Shown here: positions 47,335 to 56,819 of the stretch, piece after piece | How the letters are laid out: every line of letters begins with the position of its first letter | How positions within the stretch are numbered: the stretch's first letter is position 1 | Assembly: GCF_004322855.1 (NCBI RefSeq) | Contig: NZ_CP036402.1 | Span: 2,914,001-2,978,000 of the forward strand | Source: Egibacter rhizosphaerae | Lineage (GTDB): Bacteria; Actinomycetota; Nitriliruptoria; Euzebyales; Egibacteraceae | Direction: 5' to 3' | Length of the DNA stretch: 64,000 bases | The notes under the pieces: generated by a model | What the model was told of the DNA's origin: nothing | Databases searched by the model: none | Seen by the model: the letters and a program-made list of their open reading frames with translations, nothing else | Position numbers and translations under genes: made by a program

Positions 47335-48309
47335 TTAACCAACAAAGGCGGGGACGACCTCCTTGGATAATAGCTCCATCGAGCGTATTAGTTCAGAAAC
47401 GGTCCGCGCTTGCACTATCGTCCCGACTTCGATCGCGCCGGCTTGTTTGAACGGCCGGAGTTTGGACGCGACCTTGTCAGGCGTACCCACCGCAAGGGTC
47501 GCTACATCGAGTGTGCCAAAGCGCCTGAATTCGCCAGATGCGTGGGCAATCGTTTCGGCTTGGCCTTGGGTCTCGCCGATCGCCACCCATATCTGCGGAC
47601 ATATCTCGACATCCCTGGGCTGGCGAGATGATCGATCGGCTGCGCTATAAAGGATCTCTCGCTTCCGCTGGATCTCATCATAGGAAAGGCCCACAAATGT
47701 CCATCCGTCCGCCAGTCTACCGGCTCGGTCGACTCCTGCGTCCGAATTCGCCATGTAGTGTATGGGCAGGTGAGGCTGCACTGGTTTGGGCGTTAGCTGC
47801 AGGTTTTCTATACTATAGTGGTCTCCGGCAAATGTAGTGGTTTTTTCCTGCAACAGTTTGTGGGTTAAGGTGATAAATTCGTCGAGTGCGCGACCCCTTC
47901 CTCTTGGTTGCGTGCTTCCGAAGTTTTGACTGTATTCTTCTGGGTACCCCCCGATGCACAGCCCGAGGGTATGTCTTCCTTGACAGAGCACATCTAGAGT
48001 CGCGGCCTGTCGAGCGGCTAGCACTGGTGTGCCACGCACCGGAGCGACCAATGCCCCGTGTTTGAGCCTTATGGTACTTGTGTATGCAGCAAGGTAGGGC
48101 AGTGTGGTCGCGGGCTCGTAGAAGGTGGGCGCCGGTTCATCATCCGTGCGGAGGCGATTTGGTATGGTAGAGTGGTCGTTAGTCCACAAGGCGGAGAATC
48201 CCAAACCTTCCGCGGCCTGCGCTATATCGATGAATGCTTGAGGCCCTGCGAAGCCGGGCGGATAAGTTACCCCTTCCCGGCAAGTCGGCAGTCCGATGCC
48301 AAAGCGCAT
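47335..48309 (-). CDS. LLM-class flavin-dependent oxidoreductase
   Basis: A 324-residue luciferase-like protein starting MRFGIGLPTCREG, with GFSALWTNDHS near residue 37, LKHGALVAPVRGTPVLAARQ near 82 and GRHTLGLCIGGYPEEY near 112. The N-terminus resembles the F420-type LLM group, but FMN use is equally possible. It is first in the leftward low-GC operon that continues with the ABM-domain protein and the ABC importer, so it probably acts on the imported compound. Confidence 0.85.
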   Translation of the reverse strand: MRFGIGLPTCREGVTYPPGFAGPQAFIDIAQAAEGLGFSALWTNDHSTIPNRLRTDDEPAPTFYEPATTLPYLAAYTSTIRLKHGALVAPVRGTPVLAARQAATLDVLCQGRHTLGLCIGGYPEEYSQNFGSTQPRGRGRALDEFITLTHKLLQEKTTTFAGDHYSIENLQLTPKPVQPHLPIHYMANSDAGVDRAGRLADGWTFVGLSYDEIQRKREILYSAADRSSRQPRDVEICPQIWVAIGETQGQAETIAHASGEFRRFGTLDVATLAVGTPDKVASKLRPFKQAGAIEVGTIVQARTVSELIRSMELLSKEVVPAFVG

Positions 48310-49279
48310 ACTTTGAGACCCTCCCGCTGTTGATGTTGGTCATTTGGATAGAGTGTTTACGAGGAGTGGCTCGTCGGAGCTGACGACAGGCTGGCAGCGT
48401 TGCGGATTGAAGTTTGCCCCGCCCCTTGCAGGCCCGGCAGCCGCCCAGCGCCCAGCCGATTGGTCTTGTAGTCGCGCATCGTCGCGTGTTCGCGGCGGGC
48501 GGGTCGCACCTGTGGGTGGCCGCCGCCGCGGAGGTGAGCGAGCGAGCTGACGCTGGGCCAGTAGAGGTCGCCCGCGTCGGCTGCCGGACCGGAGGTGGCG
48601 GTATTGGCCGGTGGGCCATACCAGGAGCGCCGGCACAGCGGCGCTGCAGACCGGGGTGACTATTGTCGTCAGTAGGCTGGACGACAGCAAACCTACGCTC
48701 CGCAGCTGGCGCTTTCTGCGGATCGCCACTGAGGCGATCAATGGCAGTCGCGGATGAGACGTATCTCGCGTGCCGTCGAGTCAATGGGTCCACCTGAATC
48801 GAGGGGTCCACCTGATCGAAGGTTTCAGGTGACCCGTCGTTCGCGACTCTGGGCGGAGGACGCCCCGTCCTGCCTCAAGCGCGGCACCCACACCTTCGAG
48901 TTGCATGCCCTTCCCTATCCGCGGCCCCGTGAGGAACGCATCGAGCAGCCTAGGCCGCGTCTGGCCGGTAAGCTTCCTACGGTTCCTAGGAATCTGTGGG
49001 GGGCCGGTTCCTCCGGTGCCCGGGACGGAAGGAATCTGGCTCTACGCCACCAATCGTTGAGTCCGTCTCCTGAGTCTCGCTGCGGGTTGATCTTGCCATG
49101 CGACGCCGCCGCAGTGCGGCAGGGGCCGTAGCCGGTAGTTCTCGAAGCGGCGGAAGCCTCTGCCGACGCGCTTGATGTGCTTAGAGGCCGCGCCAATAGG
49201 GGGTGGTCGGTGGGGCCCGACCGCACCGCTGACCGCACAACTGCGCAGCGCCGCCGCACAAGAGGCGCGATCCCGAGAC
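48310..49279. other. Gene-poor stretch before the second IS3/IS110 block
   Basis: No gene can be supported in 970 bp. GC content rises abruptly again after about 48400. Two direct repeats GGGTCCACCTGAATCGA (48786-48802) and GGGTCCACCTGATCGAA (48804-48820) resemble transposon-end repeats. Antisense and sense open frames here show no recognisable domain. Confidence 0.4.
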
Positions 49280-49310
49280 TGAAACCCCCCGGATTTTGTA
49301 GAGGGCGTGG

Positions 49311-49537
49311 TTATTGGATTGCGGGGGTGTGATTCAGGTCGTTGTGCGCGTTGCAGTGGGCGGCTTCGTGTTCGGCGGGGGGTCGGTCGCCGATGGCGGT
49401 GTGGATGCGTTTGTGGTTGAACCAGTTGATGTACTCCAGCGTGGCGAGTTCGACGTCGAGGGCGGCGGGCCAGGGGCCGTGACGGCCGATGAGCTCGGTC
49501 TTGTACAGCCCGATCGCGGACTCGATGAGCGCGTTGA
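49311..49537 (-). pseudogene. IS3 orfB (b), 3' part, copy 2
   Basis: C-terminal 75 codons of OrfB, identical in layout to 32357-32583 with one or two base differences. Separated from the 5' part by IS110. Confidence 0.85.
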
Positions 49538-49561
49538 AGCTCCTATAGATGTCAAGGGCGT

Positions 49562-50641
49562 CTATGCGGCCAAGTGAAGCCGTTCGTCGGTGGTCTGGGT
49601 GGGTGGGAGCAGGTGGTAGAGCTCGCGGGCGAGGTAGCGCTTGAGGCAGCGGATGATCTCGCGCTTGGACTTGCCTTCGGCGGTGCGGCGCGCGACGTAG
49701 GTGCGCGTGGGTTCGTGCCAGCGCATGCGCACGACGACGGCGCGGAACAGCGCGGAGTTCGCTTGTCGGTTGCCGCCACGGTTGAGCCGGTGGCGGGTGG
49801 TCTTGCCCGATGAGGCGGGGATGGGGCAGACGCCGCAGAGCTTGGCGAACGCGGCTTCGGAGCGGATGCGGTCGCCGTTGTCGCCGACGGCGATGAGCAG
49901 TTCGGCAGCGATGTCGGGGCCGACGCCGAAGGCGTCGAGCAGCTGGGGTGCTGCGGCCTGGGTGCGCTGGGTGAGCTGGCGCGCCAGCGTCTTGGCCTCG
50001 GCGTGAAGGGCGAGCCAGCGGCGCGCGAGCACGCCGAGCACGTGGCGCATCGCGGTGTCGGGGCAGGCGAGCTCGTCGTCGGAGTCGAACGCGGCGCAGG
50101 CGGTGACCAGCTTGAAGTTCGACAGCGCCTCGAGTTCGGCGCGCAGGTCGTCGCTGGCGGTCACCAGGGTCGCCTTGAGCGTGACCATGGTCTGGCTCTG
50201 CGCCTTGACGGCGGTATCGCGGGCGACCTTGAGCAGTCGCAGTGTCTCGATGTCGCCGTCGCTGGCCTTGGGCGCGACCGTGGCCGTGCCGGCCAGCACT
50301 TGGCGGGCGGCGTGCTCGGCGTCGACGGGGTCGCTCTTGCCCGCGGCGCGCCGCTGGTCCTTGCGCGGGGGACGGCTGACCTCGATCACGCGGCGAGCGT
50401 GGCGGCGCAAGAACCGCGCGAGCCCGATGCCGTAGCTGCCGGTGCCCTCGACGCCGAAGGCGACCACGCGTCCCTGAGCATCGGCCCAGGCCAGCAGCTC
50501 GGCGTAGCCGTCGTTGGTGGCTGGGACGCAGCGTTGCTCGAGTCGTCCGCCGAGCCCGTCGAGGGTCACGGCCACGTGCTGGTCCTTGTGGGTGTCGACT
50601 CCGACGATGACATCGGAGCGCTCAAGCGCGATGCTGGTCAT
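49562..50641 (-). CDS. IS110-family transposase (DEDD), copy 2
   Basis: A 359-residue recombinase with the same DEDD motifs as copy 1 (VGVDTHKDQH, VEGTGSYG, GKSDPVDAEHAAR) and the conserved Ser region ASSGKTTRH. It keeps Arg in HARRVIE where copy 1 has Cys. Intact; could act in trans on both copies. Confidence 0.9.
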   Translation of the reverse strand: MTSIALERSDVIVGVDTHKDQHVAVTLDGLGGRLEQRCVPATNDGYAELLAWADAQGRVVAFGVEGTGSYGIGLARFLRRHARRVIEVSRPPRKDQRRAAGKSDPVDAEHAARQVLAGTATVAPKASDGDIETLRLLKVARDTAVKAQSQTMVTLKATLVTASDDLRAELEALSNFKLVTACAAFDSDDELACPDTAMRHVLGVLARRWLALHAEAKTLARQLTQRTQAAAPQLLDAFGVGPDIAAELLIAVGDNGDRIRSEAAFAKLCGVCPIPASSGKTTRHRLNRGGNRQANSALFRAVVVRMRWHEPTRTYVARRTAEGKSKREIIRCLKRYLARELYHLLPPTQTTDERLHLAA

Positions 50642-50877
50642 GGCCGTTGATCCTCTCGCTCGCACGGTCGACGGTCACACTCGCCGGTCGGGCGGGCGGA
50701 CAGGACTGCGAGGGGACCTGGTGTGGTCAGGCTCCTATGAGGTCACTGCCCGCTCGGCCGGTGAGCCATCTCGGTGCTGCCGCCCCGCGCGATCGACAAG
50801 TCAACGCCAGGACACTCGGTCAGTCGTAAGCAAGGGTCAGACCGCCGGAGCGGCAGCAAGAGGATCATCGCAGTCGT
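50642..50877 (-). ncRNA. Candidate IS110 bridge RNA, copy 2
   Basis: Mirror copy of the leader described at 31017-31252, with the same donor-matching octamers and the target-matching heptamer as far as can be read. No differences in the guide segments were noticed. Confidence 0.55.
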
Positions 50878-50879
50878 AG

Positions 50880-51556
50880 CTGTCGCCGACCGAGCCCATT
50901 GAGGCGGTGATGCGTTCGAGGTCGAGACGGTCGGCGTAGCGCACGCTGGTGTATTGACAGCCCCTATCGGAGTGGTGGATGAGCCCGTCGAGGGCGCCGC
51001 CGCGGCGGTGCAGCGCCTGCTCGAGCGCGGCCAGCGGCAGGTCGGCGGCCAGGCTGGTGCCCACTGCCCAGCCCACGATCCCGCGGGTGTACACGTCGGT
51101 GATCAGCGCGGCGTAGCAGAATCCGCCGCGCTCGAGCGGCACGTAGGTCAGATCCGCGCACCACACCTGATCGGGGCGCGCGGCGGTGAACTCGCGGTCG
51201 ACCAGGTCAGGCAGCGTCTGCGCGGCGGCACGGTCGGGGCTGGTGGTCGTGGGCGCCGTGTTGCCGCGACGCACTCCTTGCAGGCCCATGGCGCGCATGA
51301 GCCGCTCGACGGTGCAGCGCGCCACGGCGATGCCCTCGCGGCCCAGCTCGATCCACACCTTGCGGGCGCCGTACACCTGGAAGTTGGCGTCGTAGACCCG
51401 CTGGATCTGCTCGCGTAGGTACTCGTCGCGCAGCGCCCGATCCGACGGCGGGCGGCGCTTGTAGGCGTAGTAGGTCGACGGGGCGATCGGCAACTGCGCG
51501 CAGATCGGCTCGACCCCGAGCTCGACCTTGTGATCGTCGATGAAGGCAACCATCAC
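50880..51556 (-). pseudogene. IS3 orfB (b), 5' part, copy 2
   Basis: Uninterrupted frame for the first 226 codons of OrfB ([62 protein letters not shown]) until the IS110 core. Unlike copy 1 it has no frameshift, so its only lesion is the IS110 insertion. Confidence 0.87.
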
Positions 51557-51858
51557 CGGCGTGGGCGGTCGAGCTCCGCCGACGCAAAATACGCCGACGC
51601 TTTGCGAAGGATCTCGTTCGCGCGTCGCAGCTCGGCGTTCTCCGCGCGCAGCCGCTTGTTCTCCTCATGCTCAGCGCTGCTGGTGCCCGCGCGCTCGCCG
51701 TCGTCGATCTCGGCCTGCCGGGTCCAGTTACGCAACGTCTCAGGGTTGATGTCCAACTGATCGGCGACGCGCTTGATCGCGCCGCGCTCGTCGATGTCGC
51801 GGACCATACGCACAGCCCGCGCCTTCAGTTCCTCGGGGTACTTACGTGGTGCAGCCAT
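51553..51858 (-). CDS. IS3-family OrfA (b), complete
   Basis: A 101-residue helix-turn-helix subunit: MAAPRKYPEELKARAVRMVR, AIKRVADQLDINPETLRNW and a C-terminal coiled coil ([19 protein letters not shown]). It is intact and overlaps the start of orfB. The ATG has GGAGAGTGG upstream. Without an intact OrfB in cis it cannot move this copy. Confidence 0.85.
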   Translation of the reverse strand: MAAPRKYPEELKARAVRMVRDIDERGAIKRVADQLDINPETLRNWTRQAEIDDGERAGTSSAEHEENKRLRAENAELRRANEILRKASAYFASAELDRPRR

Positions 51859-51912
51859 GGAGCCACTCTCCTTCCCAAACTCCACGCTCTCCACCATCCC
51901 CGGGGCGTCCCA

Positions 51913-52364
51913 CCAGCCCTTGGGACACCGTGGACCGCCGCGTCCAGCGCTGCAGCACCGCCCGGTCCGCCTCGGGCAACACCACCGGCGCCACCTTGGG
52001 CCCCCGCCGCGCCATCGCCTGCGACTGGCTTCGCGCATCGGCCAGACCAGCCATCCCCTGCTCAGCGAACCGCCGCCGCCACGTCGACACGGTCGGCTCA
52101 CTGCAGCCGAGCTCGTCCGTCAGCTCCCGGTTGGAGCGGCCCTCGGCCGCGCCCAGCACAATCCGGGCCCGCACCCGCTCACGCTCACCCCCCTGCAGGA
52201 CCAGCCCCTCGAGCTCCTCGCATTGCCGGCCGGTCAGCACCACCGGCACAGCCTTGCGGCCCGGACGTCCCATCTGCTCAGCATGCACGCTCATACCGGC
52301 AGGCTGCCACACCAACCAGCAAAACCTAGTACCTAACCCACAGTAAACTTTAGCTACAGGACAC
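51913..52364 (-). pseudogene. IS630-type element (second), 5' fragment
   Basis: Reads from GTGTCCTGTAGC at the 52364 edge into the first 130 or so residues of an IS630 transposase (GRPGRKAVPVVLTGRQ, RSNRELTDELGCSEPTVSTW, RRFAEQGMAGLADA) and is cut by the IS3 (b) end at 51912. The TA and G after the edge (52365-52367) match IS630 target use. It differs from the IS630 at 24814 along its length. Confidence 0.78.
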
Positions 52365-52372
52365 TAGGAGCC

Positions 52373-54130
52373 TCATCGCTCACCGAACAGTCGCCGCAGC
52401 CTGCAGGCCAGAAGGAGCGCGAACCGCGCGTCGGGGTCCTCGAGATCCATCCCAAGCAGGCCCGCGGCCCGGTCGAGGCGGTATCGAAGCGTGCTCACAT
52501 GGATGTGCAACTCGCGGGCGACAGCTTGGAGCTTTCCCGTCGACGACAGGAGCACCTCGACGGTGTGCACGAGGTCCGAACCTGACGCCTCGTCGTACTC
52601 GAGCAGCGGCCCGATGGTGTCGTCGATGAACGTGGCGGCGCGCCCGTCAGCGCCGGCGCCGAGAAGGAACCCGAGGGTGCCGTACTCCTCGTAGGCCGTC
52701 GCCCCGCCAGCGCCGAACAGCGAGGCGAGCTGTCCGCACTCGTCCCACATGCGCTTGCCGTCCCGGGGCAGCACTCCCGGGGAGCTGATGAGCACGGCAA
52801 CCGCGTCCCGGTCGATGCGGGCGCTGTCGAGCAGGGCGGTGACGCGCGCCTTGACGTCGTCGGTGGTGGCGGCGGGTCGGGCAATGAGAGCGAGCCCGTC
52901 GCCGACCCAGCCGCCGGAGACGAGCCCGCTGTGCTCGCTGCGCCAACGGGGCTCCAGCAGCGGCAACGAGTCGATGAGTCGGGAGGCGTCCTGACCGGCG
53001 GCGGGCAGGATCTTGACTAGACGCTCGCCGCCGGCGGTGCTGACGCCGAGCTTGGTGAGGCGGACGCGGAGTACAACGGGCTCGTCCTCGCAGGCGACGA
53101 GTTCGGCGATGATCTCGTCGCTGAGCTCTTCGAGGTCGTGTGCGAGCATGAGGCTGCGCGATACGGCGAGCTGGGCGCCGACGCTGGCGAGCAGGTCGAG
53201 GGCGCGTTCGACGCCGTGCTCGTTGCTATCGCGGACGACGTGGACGCGGATCGCGTGCCGCGGCCACTGCCCGAGCGTGAACGAGCGTGCGGTCACAGTC
53301 CCGTACGTCTCGCCGGCGTGGTCCTGCAATCCGATCTCCGCGCTCGGGGCAGGATGGCCGGCGTCGTGGTCGTGACGGGTGGGGTGCACGGCCACACTCT
53401 CGGCGCGGGCGATGGCGGCGCTGGCAGGCGCGCAAACATGGACCACCGCGCCGCTGTCGTCGCTGAGGATGATCGACGCGTCGTAGCTGTCGGCGACGCT
53501 CTCGAGCAACTCTTCGAGGCTGTCCCCCCGTTGAACCGCATCGACGAGCTTGCTGGTCGCCGACACCGAGTTGGTGAGCCGGGCGATGTTGCGGCGGTCC
53601 TCAGCGACTTTGCGCGCGTTGACGAGCGCGATCGAGGCGAGGTCAGCGACGGTCTCAAGAAACTCAACCGCCTCCCCTGAGATGGGCCCGGGGGCGCGAG
53701 ACTGCACCGACAGTTGCAACGGCGCGCCGTGGGGGTGCATCTCCCGCAGCGGTAGCAGGGCGCCGCTGCGGTAGCCCCGCTCGCGGGCGTCCTCAGCGTA
53801 GAGCCGATATTCGCTATTCTGCGCATCGTCGATGATTATGGGCTCGAGGCTGTGCAGTGCGTCCCGGATCGGGATCTCGGCGATCGGCCAGACCCGCAGC
53901 CGGCTGGCGTCCGACCACGTTAGCTTATCTTCGCGGGCGATGACCTCGGCTGTCCCGTTGGCAGCGTCGAGTGCGGTGATCCAGCACAGGTCCCATTCGG
54001 TGTTGGCGGCCACGGAGGATACGATGGAGTTCAACAACGAGTCGAGGTCCAGGTTCGAGCTCACCGCCGACGCGATGTTGCGCAGGGCGTTGAGCTCGCT
54101 GCGCGTCTCGGGCTGAGCCATCCGGGGCAC
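52373..54130 (-). CDS. PucR/CdaR-type transcriptional regulator with GAF domain
   Basis: A 585-residue regulator. The N-terminal GAF-like domain spans about residues 12-175 (LRNIASAVSSNLDLDSLLNS, SGALLPLR). A middle region follows, and the C-terminal PucR helix-turn-helix lies at about 525-575 (VEVLLSSTGKLQAVARELHIHVSTLRYRLDRAAGLLG in pieces). Such proteins activate catabolic or uptake operons in response to small metabolites. The GTG at 54130 overlaps the ATPase stop; ATG at 54121 is an alternative. Only 8 bp separate its stop from an IS630 end, so it lies at the edge of an insertion but is complete. It was probably cotranscribed with the broken ABC transporter upstream. Confidence 0.83.
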   Translation of the reverse strand: MPRMAQPETRSELNALRNIASAVSSNLDLDSLLNSIVSSVAANTEWDLCWITALDAANGTAEVIAREDKLTWSDASRLRVWPIAEIPIRDALHSLEPIIIDDAQNSEYRLYAEDARERGYRSGALLPLREMHPHGAPLQLSVQSRAPGPISGEAVEFLETVADLASIALVNARKVAEDRRNIARLTNSVSATSKLVDAVQRGDSLEELLESVADSYDASIILSDDSGAVVHVCAPASAAIARAESVAVHPTRHDHDAGHPAPSAEIGLQDHAGETYGTVTARSFTLGQWPRHAIRVHVVRDSNEHGVERALDLLASVGAQLAVSRSLMLAHDLEELSDEIIAELVACEDEPVVLRVRLTKLGVSTAGGERLVKILPAAGQDASRLIDSLPLLEPRWRSEHSGLVSGGWVGDGLALIARPAATTDDVKARVTALLDSARIDRDAVAVLISSPGVLPRDGKRMWDECGQLASLFGAGGATAYEEYGTLGFLLGAGADGRAATFIDDTIGPLLEYDEASGSDLVHTVEVLLSSTGKLQAVARELHIHVSTLRYRLDRAAGLLGMDLEDPDARFALLLACRLRRLFGER

Positions 54131-54899
54131 TAGAAGGTCTCGCCTTGCTGGACTGCTTGTAGGAACCGCCGGGTGGTGGCGTGCGCCGGCTCGCTGAAGA
54201 ACTTGCTGGGTGGCGCGACTTCGACGATGCGGCCGCTATCCATCTTCACGGCGGTGCTGGCGGCCTCGCGGGCGAAGCGCATCTCGTGGGTCACGGCGAG
54301 CATCGTCATGCCGGTGCCCGCGAGTTCCTTCATGATAGCGAGCACTTCGCCGACCATCTCGGGGTCATGCGCGGAGGTCGGCTCGTCGAACAGCAGGACG
54401 TCGGGGTCCATCGCGAGCGCGCGGGCGATGGCGACGCGCTGCTGCTGCCCTCCGGATAGCGTGGGGGCTTCTTGTCAGCGAAGCTGGCGAGCCCGACGCG
54501 CTCCAGGAGGCTGTAGGCGCGCTCCTTGGCGGCGTGCTGCGCGACGCCTCTCACCTTCTGGGGCGCGAGCGCGACGTTGTCGAGCGCGGTGAGGTGCGGG
54601 AAGGTCTCGAAGCTCTGGAAGACTATCGCGGTTCGGGTCCGCAGCTCGATCGTGAGGTTGTGGTTTTGCTTTGCGATCTGGGGGAAGAACTGCCTTCCAC
54701 CGATGTGGAGCTGGCCGGCGTCGGGTTCTTCTAGGAGGTTGGAGCAGCGCAGCAGCGTCGACTTGCCGGAGCCGCTGGGGCCCATGATGCAGACCGTCTC
54801 GCCGCTGCGGACTGCGAGGTCGACCTCGTCGAGGGCTACGAACTGACCGTACCGTTTCGACAGGTCCTTCCATTCGGGCGCGAGCCCGAGATCTGTCAT
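54130..54899 (-). pseudogene. Amino-acid ABC transporter ATPase (GlnQ-like), frameshifted
   Basis: Starts MTDLGLAPEWKDLSKRYG and reads Walker A GPSGSGKSTLLRC and Q-loop VFQSFETFPH, then loses frame at a GGGGG run near 54467-54471, where one missing base separates the N-terminal part from LSGGQQQR, Walker [21 protein letters not shown] and [14 protein letters not shown] in the next frame. Restoring one base would give a normal 257-residue GlnQ-type protein. It is either a recent pseudogene or a sequencing error in a homopolymer. Confidence 0.85.
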
Positions 54900-54974
54900 C
54901 GGCCGGTTCCTCTCTGTCGACTGGCGGGCGATTATCTCCCCGGAGCCTGTGCTGGGTGCCACGGTCGTTCCCCC

Positions 54975-55528
54975 TTAAATATTGCTTCGCCTGGCGGTGC
55001 CACGGAGTCGGCGCTCGGCAACGGCGACGAGCTTGGTCAACGGCAGGGTGAGCATGAGGTACAGGACCACGAGCAGCGCGGAGATCTCGAGCAGGTTGCC
55101 GGTGCGTGTCATCTCGTTCCGCCCGACGTAGAGCATCTCGGTCGCTCTGACCGCAGCGGCGAGCGTCGCCACTTTGGTGAGGGTTGCGAAGGAGTTCATG
55201 AGCGGCGGCACGGAACTCGATATCAAGGTCGTACACCTCGGCGAAGGAGTCAAACTGCTCTCCTTCGATGCCGCCGAGGCTCCCGTCCGGCTCGATGACC
55301 ACCGCGGGGGGCTTGCCCCCAGACCGCGATCGTGAGCACCCCGTCCTCGACGAGGTCCATTTCGTCGGACGGATCATCGCCCCCGCCGCAGGCCGTGAGG
55401 AGCATTGCCAGCGTGGCGAGCACGACTGCCGAAATTGCGTACCGTCTGTACCGCGGGGGAGAGTCATTAAGAGGACTCCCATTAAGAGGACTCCTTGTCC
55501 GCGTCTCCGTCCGCCCTTGCAGGCTCAT
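54975..55528 (-). pseudogene. Deletion fusion of amino-acid binding protein and permease
   Basis: The first part is a lipoprotein N-terminus (AVVLATLAMLLTAC, then GVLTIAVWG) that loses frame in another GGGGG run near 55318 and continues as KPPAVVIEPDGSLGG and AEVYDLDIEFR, the beginning of a periplasmic amino-acid-binding protein. At about 55215 it joins directly to the last 75 residues of an amino-acid permease (SSVPPLMNSFATLTKVATLA, LPLTKLVAVAERRL). An internal deletion has therefore removed most of the receptor and most of the permease. Confidence 0.75.
55465..55494. repeat. Direct duplication of 15 bp
   Basis: CATTAAGAGGACTCC occurs twice without a gap (55465-55479, 55480-55494) in the leader part of the broken binding-protein gene; in the reading frame it repeats five residues. 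Confidence 0.85.
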
Positions 55529-55737
55529 AAAGATGGTCCTCGTGGACCGTAGTAGCCACAAGCTAATGGCTCCACCGTTTGGGGGACACCAACGGTTTGA
55601 ACGAGATCGGGGGCGGCCGTTCTCCACTTCTTGGGACGGCTGACCCGGGTCCGGACCCGGCGGGTAACTCCGAGTGGGGAGCTGCCCGCCACCTGCTCCC
55701 AACCCCGGCATAGATCGCCCTCAAGCCTCGATTATTC

Positions 55738-55946
55738 GTGCGCCCAGCACAGCGGAGGTGATGTGTAGTTGACCATCGCGACAGGCTCGTCGTCGCCTGC
55801 CGGTGGGAGTCCGGTCCGGGTAGCTGCCAGGAGGCCCGGTAGCAGGCTGCCGGCGTCGGGGGGAGACGCTCGGCGTCGAAGCGCAGTGTCGAAAGCCACG
55901 TGGGTGGGAGCGACTGGGCGGTCCGTAGCATGAAGCGAAGCCTGCG
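55738..55946 (+). ncRNA. Possible group II intron 5' fragment
   Basis: The 209 bases begin GTGCGCCCAGC, like many bacterial group II introns (5' GUGCG), and contain stretches such as GGTGGGAGTCC and GCCAGGAGGCCCGGTAGCAGG that recall domain I of such introns. No maturase and no domain V can be seen; the fragment runs directly into the IS1380 transposase at 55947. The resemblance is from memory only. Confidence 0.35.
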
Positions 55947-56819
55947 GCGTCGTTAGAGGCCGGCGACGGCACCGGCGAGGCGCTGGCCGGCCTGTTGCGC
56001 CCCGGCAACGCCGGCAGCAACACCGCCGCCGCTCACATCTGCCTGCTCGACGCCGCGCTGGCCGGCCTGCCCGAGCAGTGCGACGACCGCGAGGTCGTGG
56101 TGCGCGGCGACGCGGGCTACGCGACCAAGGCCTTGCTCGCCCACGCGCGCGAGCAGGGCTGCGGGTTCTCGGTGACCTTCGAGGTCACCGAAGCGGTCAA
56201 GCACGCCATCCGCGGCCTCGACGAGCACGCGTGGGAGCCCGCCATCCGCCAAGACCACACACTGCGCGAAGGCGCCGCGGTCACCGAGCTCACCGACACC
56301 GTCGACCTGCCCGAAGGGTGGCCCACCGCCTCGCGGCTGATCATCCGCCGCGAACCCTTGCACCCCGGCGCGCAGCAGACCATCTCAGACCTCGACGGGT
56401 GCCGGTTCACCGCCCTGCTCACCGACCAACCCGACAGCGACATCGCCGTGCTCGAGCAGCGCCACCGCGCCCGCGCTCGCGCCGAGGACCGCATCCGCAC
56501 GCTGAAAGATCTCGGCATGGGCAACCTGCCCTGCGACGACTACCAGCGCAACGCCGTGTGGCTACAGCTGGCGCTGCTCGCGCTCAACCTCACCACCTGG
56601 ACCCAAGCACTCACGCTCGACGGCGAGCTCGCCCGCGCCGAACCCAAACGCCTGCGCTACCAGCTGCTGCACGTCGCCGCTCGCCTCGTCCGCAGCGGTC
56701 GGCGCACCACCCTGCGCCTGGCCGCCGACTGGCCCTGGACCCCCCAGCTCGTCGCCGCGTTCCAGCGACTACGCCCTACCTCCCGCACCCGTCTGACCCC
56801 CCGGCCCCGCGACCTTTGA
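55947..56819 (+). pseudogene. IS1380-family transposase, C-terminal part
   Basis: About 290 codons from the IS1380 transposase: LEAGDGTGEALAGLLRPGNAG, VVVRGDAGYATKALLAHARE with a catalytic Asp, and the late DYQRNAVWLQLALLALNL. The N-terminal third, of the kind seen at 39744-40208, is missing. An in-frame ATG at 55995 could be used but gives only a partial protein. Confidence 0.78.

Larger units (their letters stand above)
49538..50877 (-). mobile_element. IS110-family element, copy 2
   Basis: Same 1340-bp IS110 as copy 1, reversed, with the core dinucleotide (CT read leftward) at 50878-50879 and 49538-49539. Same insertion point in the IS3 orfB, so the nested pair was formed once and then copied as a unit. 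Confidence 0.85.
49280..51912 (-). mobile_element. IS3-type element (b) interrupted by IS110, copy 2, complete IS3 ends
   Basis: Leftward copy with both IS3 ends: TGAAACCCCCCGGAT at 49280 and, on the other strand from 51912, TGGGACGCCCCGGGGAT. It contains complete orfA, orfB split by IS110, and the IS110 unit. It lies inside an IS630 gene fragment on its right side. No direct repeat of the target is visible at the two edges. Confidence 0.9.

Noticed and set aside
48179-48811. Protein-coding gene on the minus strand upstream of the LLM gene
   Set aside because: Composition and sequence show no domain, and the frame overlaps the LLM start; it is better read as transposon debris.
49280-51912. 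Simple composite transposon with target duplication
   Set aside because: No matching direct repeat is seen at the outer edges, and the left copy has lost its outer end, so a clean composite transposition cannot be shown.
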